NCBI GenBank assembly: GCA_015499995.1
Contig: JADNRV010000232.1
Coordinates: forward strand, 1 to 64,000
Direction of reading: 5' to 3'
Length of the DNA stretch: 64,000 bases
Source: Flammula alnicola
Taxonomy: Eukaryota > Basidiomycota > Agaricomycetes > Agaricales > Strophariaceae
Of the stretch, positions 49,598 to 57,547 are shown in pieces. How positions within the stretch are numbered: the stretch's first letter is position 1; the number at the start of each line of letters is the position of its first letter. A program made the position numbers and the translations under genes. The notes under the pieces were generated by a model that saw nothing but the letters and a program-made list of their open reading frames with translations, was not told the DNA's origin and ran no database searches.

Positions 49598-50417
49598 TGA
49601 CATTACTTTGAGTCATGGTAAAGGATACTAGGCGGGAGGGAACAAATTTTTAATTTATTACCTGCGAGGCAAGGTCAGAAGTAGGATAATGTGATTCTTA
49701 AGATACTCTTACCAAGGATATATGATTGTTGAGATGTCGACACGGTTTCGCTTCCCTCATGGGCTCTCATCTACTTGTTACAGCCCCTTAAATACACATG
49801 ATGAATTGTTATCTACTTATAAAAGGTCGTCTTCGTCGACAGCGCCTTGCTGTTTTTTTTTTGTTGTTTTGGCAAAGAATAAGCATTAATTTACTTATTC
49901 ATGTCATAACTAAAATACTACAAATAACCAGCTACTCAAATCTATTGGCCCCCAGAATGTAAGAAACTAGATAGTAATATGCTCAGTCATTGGGGGCAAA
50001 GACTATAAGATTCATAGATACCTAGATAGTAATACGCTAGAATATCGTAAGTAAAAGTATACAAACAGTAAAGTAGAATAAGTTCTCACCTCAGTCATTG
50101 GGGGCAAAGACTGAGGGAGTGAAATCGTAACACTACGGTATAAGTGTGCTACGAAACAGCGGAAAACAGCTAAGGTATAAGCGACGGAGTCCCGACGCAG
50201 TATGATAAGAAATGTAAAGTATAACTGGCCAATAGGCCAAAGAGATGTAGAGTAGTTATGACGGAAATAAAATACTCACATAGAAAGGAAACAGTCCAGA
50301 TGCACAGCGGCGTGACGCGCCCGCCGTGCTCGGATCTCGTGTCAGTTGGCATGAGCAACTCCAACACAGAATTCTCTGTATATTGTAACCTCCGAGACAA
50401 TAGGAAAGGACACACAC
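49598..50417. other. AT-rich interval with short repeats
   Basis: 820 bp between the F-box gene and the RPS15 pseudogene. It contains a T-rich run at about 49852-49868 and short direct repeats described separately. No gene supported. Confidence 0.45.
49983..50112. repeat. Short direct repeat, two copies 108 bp apart
   Basis: A 22-bp sequence containing AGTCATTGGGGGCAAAGACT occurs at 49983-50004 and 50091-50112. A related 12-bp CTAGATAGTAAT occurs at 49967 and 50022. They lie beside the ribosomal gene fragments. Confidence 0.8.
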
Positions 50418-50868
50418 CTTTCCATCGTAGATACCAATAACACTGCCAATCATCTCGGGGACGATAATCATATCACAGAGATGCGTCTTGACAACAGTGG
50501 CTTCTCATTGGGAGGGGCCTCCTCCTTGGCCTTGCGGAGTTTATTTGATGAGACCCATGGGACGGCGCTTAAGACCGCATTGGAAGCAACGGCGGGCACG
50601 GGCATGGACGAGCTAGCAGGACAGAGACGTAGGTTCAATTTATGTCTTCAGTTATTTAAGTGTAATAATCCACATACTTCAACAAACTAAGCCGAAAAAT
50701 TGGTAAATCAATATGTTTTTTGAGGTGACAAAAAGGAAAGCAAAGAAAGCGCACATCTACATTGCTCAGATCGAGGAGTTTGTCGAGCTCGACTCCACGG
50801 TAAGAAAATGTGCAGAAGGTACGCTTCTTCCTGAGGTCAGCGGCGACTTGGGGATTGGTGATTTCAGC
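50418..50868 (-). pseudogene. RPS15: Ribosomal protein S15 (uS19) pseudogene with retained introns
   Basis: Exon-like piece 1 (50761-50868) encodes AEITNPQVAADLRKKRTF, then SYRGVELDKLLDLSN, the RPS15 N-terminus, followed by a good intron donor (GTAGAT). Piece 2 (50418-50612), after a TAG acceptor, encodes LVHARARRCFQCGLKRRPMG, then [18 protein letters not shown], again RPS15. Between these a one-base gain after MGLIK creates a stop, and a few bases are missing near the EKP codons. The final exon, with the HGRPGIGATH region, is absent. Several basic residues are changed to Cys. Introns show it is a DNA-level copy, not a retrocopy. Functional RPS15 must be elsewhere in the genome. Confidence 0.9.
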
Positions 50869-51000
50869 CTGGAGACATAATAATCGGCACTTCATTTCTC
50901 CGACATGGCCTCCAGAGTCCAGAGACGGAAATGAGCGCACCATGGTTGTTTCTGGCAGTCGTCGGTACAATCTTCCTCTAAAATTACACAACACCCAAAC

Positions 51001-51133
51001 CTCAGCAGTGGATTTGCCCTCGAGCTCAGAGATGAGAGTCTTCAGGCGGTCCTCGTCAGTCTCGATGCCTACAAATCCGCAGCGGTGGGGTTGGCATTTC
51101 CACCAGTCTGGAGCAAAAGTAGGCAGCAATGTT
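51001..51133 (-). pseudogene. RPP2: 60S acidic ribosomal protein P2 pseudogene fragment
   Basis: Read on minus, one frame gives IAAY and another QTGGNANPTAAD; a third gives VGIETDEDRLKTLISELEGK then S-T-A-E and a donor-like GTTTGG. These are consecutive parts of the P2 N-terminal dimerisation domain, but the bases for about VKKLLGS are lost and the frame changes twice. No acidic C-terminal tail is present. It lies 132 bp from the RPS15 fragment, in the same orientation, as if joined into one chimeric copy. Confidence 0.85.
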
Positions 51134-51308
51134 ACACATCATCTAATGTGTTCGAGAGGAAACAAATACTAATTTTGCGTACTTTGAAGATTGGTAGTGT
51201 GTTGAGAATTTATGAAATCTGGTAGCCACAAATCACTGTAAAACAGCGAAATCAGTGTCTCTTTTACAATATTAACAGAGCGGAGGGAAGACAGGCAGCA
51301 TACTAGTT

Positions 51309-51515
51309 GGAGGTCACAGGCAAACAAGGCCAAAGAGAGCCGCAACTTTCGAACGAGTTCAAGGAAGAGATCATGCTTTTATTTCGTATACGGGAGGCAG
51401 AGAGTAAACAAGAACAAAGAGAGCCGCAACTTTCGAACGAGTTCAAGGGAGAGATGGTCGTGGTGCTTCTATTTGGTAGGTGTTGTACAGGAGGCAGACA
51501 CCAAACAAAGGCAAC
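51309..51515. repeat. 84-bp tandem repeat, two full copies and a partial third
   Basis: Units start with GGAGG at 51309, 51393 and about 51490. The first two share AAAGAGAGCCGCAACTTTCG and AACGAGTTCAAGG. The third is diverged and leads into the module at 51490-51568 that is repeated near 53.0 and 54.2 kb. Confidence 0.8.
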
Positions 51516-51568
51516 ATCATGACTAATTTAGACTGGGTGGAACCTTCCTGTTAACACAGCAAGGCGAT
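51490..51568 (+). repeat. 79-bp module, uninterrupted copy (paralogous empty site)
   Basis: It runs from GGCAGACACCAAACAAAGGC through the target AATTTAGA (51525-51532) to CCTGTTAACACAGCAAGGCG. The same module occurs split at 53003-53043 and 54242-54283, with a 1.2-kb element between its halves, so this copy shows the sequence before insertion. Confidence 0.88.
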
Positions 51569-52992
51569 TCTTTTGGGCAGCACAGCCACAGGAACCATAC
51601 GCGCCTTTGTTGATTATTTGGCTCCTTTGACCGCCGTCATCCTTTTTCGGATAAGGAGATCCAGAGGCGAAGTTGAGAGTCGTCGCACATTTGCAAACAT
51701 TTAGTATATCTAGCGAGCTTTTCTTGTTGAGAGACTAGCTAATAGGAGATGTTGCCACTGATAAGAAGAATAACTAAGTTTATTCAATATCTATCTAACA
51801 CACAATGTACACGACATCAGACCTACATACTTACATTCATAGACTCGCTAATCCTGTATGCAAGCACCTACTATCGGCGCTGCATGGGGTTGGATGGGTG
51901 TGCTCGCGTTGGTTGCATTCAGCCGTATGCGGCGCGAACCACTGCACGCGCGGTGGTGTTTGTCGCTGCGTGAGAGCCTTGCGAGGTGTGGGTCATCGGA
52001 AACGCACTGGGGCCGTCTCGCGCCATCTTGTGTGGCTGCAGGTGGTGCGGGACTGAAATTAGCAGCAGGGGTGGGTGCGAGGCTTACTTAGTTGGTGAAT
52101 GGATATAGAGGGTACCGTGTCGTTGGACAGCTTTTGGAGCCGGACTTTCTTCAATTTGCCAGTGCTGGATGGACTGTGAACTGCAATGCATTCGGTCTCG
52201 GATCGACGAGTGGGGAGGGGAGTTGGCTTGGTTCTGTCATCAGAGGGGCAGCGGCGGCGGTGTTTCGTTCGCTTTTGATTCACATGGCAATGGGTCGGCA
52301 ACCTCGCGAGGCGACACCGTTGAGAGAGGTGTCATCTTCGTGCTTGGCGGAGCGAGGGGGCATCATCTAATTCCTATTATTCCATGAGATAAGTGACAGG
52401 CGGTCAATATCCTTGCTTCTACTTACCTACAACATTCAGAGGTCCTCCTGGCCTTATCCCCAACACGATCCTACGCTAACCGATATTGGTTTTCGCATGG
52501 GTTGGGATGTCACCGTCCTGAGTCCTTTTGCAGAGCTGGGCCTTCGTTATGGTGTCGGTTACTAATTGAAGTGGTTATCCGCGAGGTTGGTGCAGTGGAG
52601 GGGTGCCTCTTACCTTGCTTCATCCCACCTCTACGCCTTACGTGCTGTGCGGCTGCCTTTGGCATTGCGGTTCTCGCTTGACGTTTTTGGGCGGTGTTCA
52701 ACAGCGCCCTTCACACCATCGTCACGGCGACTCACAGGTTTACTGCTCGCGGTTGTGATCCAGTAGCGGCGGCAATGGCGGTCGAGCAAACCGAGGAGAC
52801 TCTGGACGGACGGTGTATGTTGAGAGCAAAACTGCCCTTCGCAGGTGGAAAACGAACAAACCGACACGGTCACATGTGCGTCGGGCGATATATTTTTAGA
52901 GTTCCTTGGCCAAATAATCAACAAAGGCGCGGCGGGCTGTGTGGCTGTGCTTCCCAAAAAGATTTTAAGTTTGCGGCGGAATCTCAAAAGTG
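51569..52992. mobile_element. TIR element 2 (~1.4 kb), related to the neighbouring hAT-like element
   Basis: The right end (reverse complement of 52906-52992) starts CACTTTTGAGATTCCGCCGC and continues through TTTTTGGGAAGCACAGCCAC and GCGCCTTTGTTGATTATTTGG. The left end (51569-51623) matches the inner 55-60 bp of this closely but lacks the outer part, so it looks truncated or rearranged. The terminal sequence resembles that of the element at 53044-54241. The interior (about 51650-52900) has no recognisable transposase; GC-rich stretches give long but unsupported open frames. No target duplication could be set. Confidence 0.7.
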
Positions 52993-53043
52993 ACGGTCGT
53001 GGTGGCAGACACCAAACAAAGGCAACATCATGACTAATTTAGA

Positions 53044-54241
53044 CAGTTGTTGACTTTCCGCCCTGAACCTTAATTTTCTTTTGGGATATGGAATTCTAGA
53101 AAGTCCGCCCCGCCTTTGTTTGCTTTGGTTCTCGACCGAAAATAGGCTGAGCGGCTGTTCTGAGCCATATCGGGCCAAACGCTGGCGTCAATCCAAAGTC
53201 CGAATCCCTGCTGGCTCGCAGGAGCTGCAGGCCCAATGGCGGGATGACCACACGCACGTAGATTTAAAACCAATATATTTTATATGCTAATATTAAAAAA
53301 CAATTTGAAAAGTACACGACGAGGTAAGAAAACGGCGGGTTACAGCTAAGTATGGAGGGAGTGCCGCAGGTGTTCGTGGGCGTTTGAGGTGTTCACGATG
53401 GTTGTGGGTTGCTCGCGAGCCTTCGTAGGTAGTGATGGGCATCCACAGGCGGTCGAGATGGCTGTTACATAGGCCGCTCTGGCTACGTAGTTGACGTTGC
53501 GAAGGAGCATTGTTCGCGACATACCTGGTGGCCCTCCCACTGCCTGAATCCCCCTTCGTGTTCCTGCACTGCCTATGCTCCTGCGGTGCTGACCGGTGTT
53601 TGTGTTTATAGGTGGGTTGTAAGCGTCCACGGGCGGTCCAGGGGTGCCACGGGTGTTCGTGGGCGTTTGAGGTGTTCGCGAGTGGTTGTCTGTTGCTCGC
53701 GAGCCTTCGTGGGTGGCGGTAGACATCCACAGGCGGTCGAGAGGGGTGTTCGTACCTAGCCGCACGTAACCGAGGGTGCCCGGGGCTGTCTGAGCGTGTT
53801 TCATGGGTGGTCGACGGAGATCATGGGCGGTTGGTCAGAGTTGTACGCCAGTGGTCAGCAGTTTGCACTCACATCTTGCACCTTCTTCCCACTCCGTTCT
53901 CATGCTCTTGTAGCTCGAGTCCGTTCGGGCTCTCGTGCACCATCGAGACCGCCGCCCTGAAGTCGAAGAAGAACGGCGTGGGCGAGATGCCCGCCATGGC
54001 CATGGTGCAAGTCCAGGGGTACCGCTAATGAAGGCGCAGATTCAGTTGACGCCAGCAGGTCACAAGGGGCGGTTTCTGGAGGTGAGTTAGGCGGGGATGA
54101 TGGTGAGTGAGAAAAGCAGGAGTTATTCTTAGCACGTACCCATTTCGGACAATGAGCCAAAGTAAACAAAGGCGGGGGCGGACTTTCTAGAATTCCAAAT
54201 CCCAAACAAAATTTAAGGTTCAGGGCGGAAAGTCAAAAGTG
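53044..54241. mobile_element. Non-autonomous hAT-like element, 1,198 bp, with 8-bp target duplication
   Basis: The left end starts CAGTTGTTGACTTTCCGCCC and the right end, reverse-complemented, CACTTTTGACTTTCCGCCC. The inverted repeats continue about 75 bp with few differences, including GGAATTCTAGAAAGTCCGCC. The element is flanked by AATTTAGA at 53036-53043 and 54242-54249. An uninterrupted copy of the target lies at 51490-51568 with a single AATTTAGA, which confirms the borders. An 8-bp duplication and CA...TG ends fit the hAT superfamily. No transposase frame was found; the interior includes a 92-bp direct repeat. Confidence 0.9.
53371..53747. repeat. ~92-bp direct repeats inside the hAT-like element
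   Basis: Two copies, beginning at 53371 and 53654, share TGTTCGTGGGCGTTTGAGGT, GTTGCTCGCGAGCCTTCGT and ATCCACAGGCGGTCGAGA. They are 283 bp apart and differ at roughly one base in ten. They account for the repetitive open frames on the minus strand here. Confidence 0.85.
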
Positions 54242-54283
54242 AATTTAGACTGGGTGGAACCTTCCTGTTAACACAGCAAGGCG

Positions 54284-54355
54284 ATATTCAATACATGGAT
54301 AAAACATGTAAGAAATAATTAATAGACCTCCAGAATATTCAACTGGTCGAAGACT
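54284..54355 (+). repeat. ~70-bp dispersed repeat, copy 2
   Basis: It is inverted relative to the copy at 31515-31585 and directly abuts the end of the split 79-bp module. A fragment of an unidentified dispersed element. The following 290 bp up to the kinase stop codon hold no gene. Confidence 0.8.
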
Positions 54356-54647
54356 TATGTTGCATAACTGTGAGTGAGGCTATAAGTATAGGAAATCACT
54401 TGCCGTCTTTGATACTATTACTATACAGCCTTCTTTACCGTTCTTTATATTGGTCAATACTCAACTCGTTCTACGTCAGTCACAAGTTTATTATCATCAA
54501 ACTATGTGTATTCACGGCTGTGTGATAGTCGATGCCATTGTCACCATTGCCAGAGTCAGACCTGTGCATGTACGTGCGTAGAGAATGTCAATATTGCTTG
54601 ACAGCATCCCCATCCCTTCCCTGCAACAGGATTGGCTCGGACGCTCT

Positions 54648-56225
54648 CTACAGTTTCAGTTCCACTGCCCTTTCCTTCACCCATTCCTGCTTAACCAGCC
54701 ACTCGACCCACCCATTCATCAGAAGATGCTGTATCTTCAACGGATCCTTCCTCATTTCCCAAAAGCCATCAATCCCAAACCGAGCGTCGTGAGCAGTTAA
54801 AATTTGCTCGTACTGACGACGAAGCCTAGTATCTTTTATTCGACGAGGGCGGTCGTACTCCTCTGGATTGTGCTCGGGAAGAGTGTTTGGGTCGAATTTG
54901 TATGATTCACCAGGCTCCAGTTCAAGGCTCTCCTCTTCGTCATCTGCACCTTCTGCCACACTGTCGTCAGCAGTGCCGTCGGAACCTGAACCGTCGTCAT
55001 TTACCGCTTCTGAATTGATCTCCTTTGCCGTCGCCTCGACCGTTGTTGGAATGGAGTCCTCCTCGGTCTCTCCTTCCTCATCGAGCGGCAAGAACAGGAA
55101 AGCGCCAGTTTTGTGCCATCGCTCACCAGATCCATCAAACCAACAGATATCATCCGGGTATCGGCTGCAAAGTAAGAACGGCATCATGTAGACATCGTCC
55201 CAGTCGAGGAAAGTTGTGATTTTACGCGTCTCCGGATCCATTTTGATATTTCTGAATGCGTAATCGGTGGTGGCGAAGCTTAGCTCGCAGAGCTCAGATT
55301 GGGACTGAGGGGGTAATGGGCATCTCCGAATGAGAGAAAGCATCGCTTGAGCAACGTCGAGGAATGTACCCAGAGTGACTGTCTCGTGGATGGACGGGCT
55401 GGGACCATCTGCCGTGGCTATAACGGTGGAACGATTTAATCCAAAAGACTCTGTGATAGAGTCAACTTCGTGTTGCCACAGCTCAAGCCAGAAGTCATGG
55501 AGAGACGTTGGATTGGTTTGTCGCCGGGACGATATGCCTCCACCCGTCCTGGAGGCAGGACCGCGGGATATAGGTCCCAGTCGATACGCCGAAGCGTTGT
55601 CAAAGGATATATGAGCTTCAGCTGGAAGTTTTGCGAAGTAAATACTACCTATGCCCTGGAATGGCAAAGGCTTGGCAAATTTGGCGTGATAAGCCGCGAG
55701 CTCGTCCAAGAACTCTGTACGATCTGTTGGTGAAAGATCGTACCATTGGTTCCAAGGCTCAATACCCTCTACCCATTCCAGAAGCATGTATGGCGCCCCG
55801 ACAGCATTGTCATCGTCAGGGTTCCACGCATAAACCTCCGGTACAGGGATACCACTGTAGCATCGAGCCATGGTCATCATGGCTACAGTAGAGTCTATGT
55901 GACCGGGATCACGCCGACCTGGCCGAGGCACGCGGGCGGCGACTCTAAAACCGTCTGGGAATTTGATAGAGAAGACTTTGTTGAAGCTACCACCACCTGC
56001 GGATGTGATTTCTGGGATAACAGTGGATGAAAATGCATGCATGGCGGCATATACGAGCGCTCTGGAGTTTATCCCGAGGCGAACGTAGCTGTTGTAGGAG
56101 TCGTCGTCCATGTGTGGTGCGCGAGTGAGTTGCTCTTCAGTTGGTATCGCATCTGTGGATGTCAAGGATTGGTTCCATCCTACAGGAAATCTCTGAGGTA
56201 TGTGGAAAGGTATCTGCAGTTTCAT
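54648..56225 (-). CDS. Aminoglycoside-phosphotransferase (APH)-fold kinase, AIM9-like
   Basis: A single open frame of 525 residues. The ATP-binding part contains TSAGGGSFNKVFSIKFPDGF and RVAARVPRP, then PVPEVYAWN and APYMLLEWVEGIEPWNQW. The catalytic region is DYAFRNIKMDPETRK with TTFLDWDDVYMMPFLL. The loop Asp/Asn and the second-motif Asp (DWD) are present, although the usual H-x-D before the loop reads TTDY. An acidic low-complexity insert (about residues 400-450) precedes FGIDGFWEMRKDPLKIQHLL. This is the layout of the Agaricomycete phosphotransferase-family group related to yeast Aim9; substrate unknown. It has an intact frame and no introns, unlike its neighbours. Confidence 0.82.
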   Translation of the reverse strand: MKLQIPFHIPQRFPVGWNQSLTSTDAIPTEEQLTRAPHMDDDSYNSYVRLGINSRALVYAAMHAFSSTVIPEITSAGGGSFNKVFSIKFPDGFRVAARVPRPGRRDPGHIDSTVAMMTMARCYSGIPVPEVYAWNPDDDNAVGAPYMLLEWVEGIEPWNQWYDLSPTDRTEFLDELAAYHAKFAKPLPFQGIGSIYFAKLPAEAHISFDNASAYRLGPISRGPASRTGGGISSRRQTNPTSLHDFWLELWQHEVDSITESFGLNRSTVIATADGPSPSIHETVTLGTFLDVAQAMLSLIRRCPLPPQSQSELCELSFATTDYAFRNIKMDPETRKITTFLDWDDVYMMPFLLCSRYPDDICWFDGSGERWHKTGAFLFLPLDEEGETEEDSIPTTVEATAKEINSEAVNDDGSGSDGTADDSVAEGADDEEESLELEPGESYKFDPNTLPEHNPEEYDRPRRIKDTRLRRQYEQILTAHDARFGIDGFWEMRKDPLKIQHLLMNGWVEWLVKQEWVKERAVELKL

Positions 56226-56389
56226 ACGAGGAGTTGAAATGATGGTTGTTTCTGGAAAATGAACACGCTGAGGATAAGTACGAGAACAAGAAAAGACAGG
56301 CGAATCAGGGCAGTGGACATATCATTATGTATGCGACGCTGTGTACAGTGATCACCCACAATGGTGCTTCTTTTGAAACAAAATGGCAC

Positions 56390-56632
56390 ATGGCGCCGGG
56401 CGGTGCACGAAATTACGTGTCTTCTTGTGCACTTAAATGTAGATGTTGTTGTTCTCAGCCCAATTTCAAAGATCAGAATGGTGGATGAGCGCACCCTAGT
56501 GTTACTTTTGGAATAAGGTGGGACCGGTGGGCGCACTGCGGAACTCTGTGTGCACTTGGATGTGGCAGTACATGTCATTGTTCTCAGTCCATTCTCATAG
56601 GCGAGGACAGTGGACCAGCGCAACATGTGTTA
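56390..56632. repeat. Diverged direct repeat (~123-bp unit) upstream of the APH-fold kinase gene
   Basis: Two adjacent units aligned at GTGCACTT (56427 and 56550) share the order GGCG(C)-rich start, GTGCACTT(A/G)(A/G)ATGT, GTTCTCAG(C/T)CC and then GTGGA(T/C)(G/C)AGCGCA. Identity is moderate. They fill most of the interval between the kinase start and the COA8 stop codon, an otherwise gene-free stretch. Confidence 0.6.
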
Positions 56633-57294
56633 TTAGTCTTTGAAAAAAGAAGACAGACGGGTCTTCAGTCTCTGGAATTCTACGCGCGCCGAAAGCGTGA
56701 TGAGCTGGAGATTCCGCCTCCGCCATTCTGTCGTGTAGCTATCCGTCCAGTCCTTCTCTTGCATGACCCATTGTCGGAAGAACGCCGACAGCGCTTCTTC
56801 CTTGTCGCGGTCCGTCGCTGTCTCAGGAAGACTGCTCAGGACAGACTGTCGCGCAGCGTAGAAACGGGTATTACTCTGCACAAAACACAAAAAAGAGTCA
56901 GTTAACAGTTAAGTATAGTACAGAGAAAGAAGGCAAAGGCTCGTGGAAGCGACAAACACAAACTCACATCCAGCCAGAAATTCTGGTTCAGCGCGTCCAG
57001 CTGCTGCCTCAGCAGCCTGAACTGGAACTCGTAGTCGCCCGGGGCGGCCCCGTCTCCCGACTTGAATTCGGAGAGCGAGTAGGGGTGGCGCAGGTACGGC
57101 GCGGGGCCCTGCGGGGGCGGGTCGTCGTAGATGATAGGCCGCATGTGCGATACGGGATCGGGAGGGGCGACCATGTTGAGGCGGGCGGCGGACGCGTGGA
57201 GGCTGCGCTTAGGCGCTGTCGCTCCTGATGGAGAAGCGCGGAAAGTTAGAGGTAGGGTCTTTGTGGCATGGGACAGACAACGAGGAGCAGACAT
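56633..57294 (-). CDS. COA8: Cytochrome c oxidase assembly factor COA8 (APOPT1) homologue
   Basis: A mitochondrial matrix protein that supports assembly and protection of complex IV. The ATG at 57294 begins MSAPRCLSHATKTLPLTFRA, an Arg/Ser/Ala-rich presequence without acidic residues. The core is DPVSHMRPIIYDD, PYLRHPYSLSEF, QFRLLRQQLDALNQNFWLD and, after an intron (56876-56967), SNTRFYAARQSVL. This is the conserved COA8 pattern of D-P-x-S-x-x-R-P and a W preceding N-x-R-F. It ends RLKTRLSSFFKD. An in-frame upstream Met at 57369 is less likely because the presequence starts better at 57294. Length (about 185 residues) is normal. Confidence 0.85.
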
Positions 57295-57547
57295 TGCGAA
57301 CGAGTGGGTTTTCAGCAGAAGTTTCTGTCCAAGTTTCAAAATGAGATTCGTGAGCGAAGTTTCATTCAACTTTCACAGGGTTACGGCTTCACCGGACCGC
57401 CAGATGCGTACTAAAGGGCTCGCTCTCATTGGCAGCTCGCTCTCATTGGCAGTTAGAACATTGCACACAAGGTATATGTTACTGGTATAAATTAGCTACA
57501 TAGAAACTCGTAGCTATAGTAGTAGTACACTAGCAGTACAGACTAGA

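Noticed and set aside
51858..52387. Overlapping plus-strand frames in the GC-rich interior of TIR element 2
   Set aside because: Frames open mainly because of base composition; no transposase or host-gene motifs recognised.
53293..53804. Two long overlapping minus-strand frames that look like His/Arg/Thr-rich proteins
   Set aside because: They lie entirely within a non-autonomous element and reflect its 92-bp internal duplication; no protein motif.
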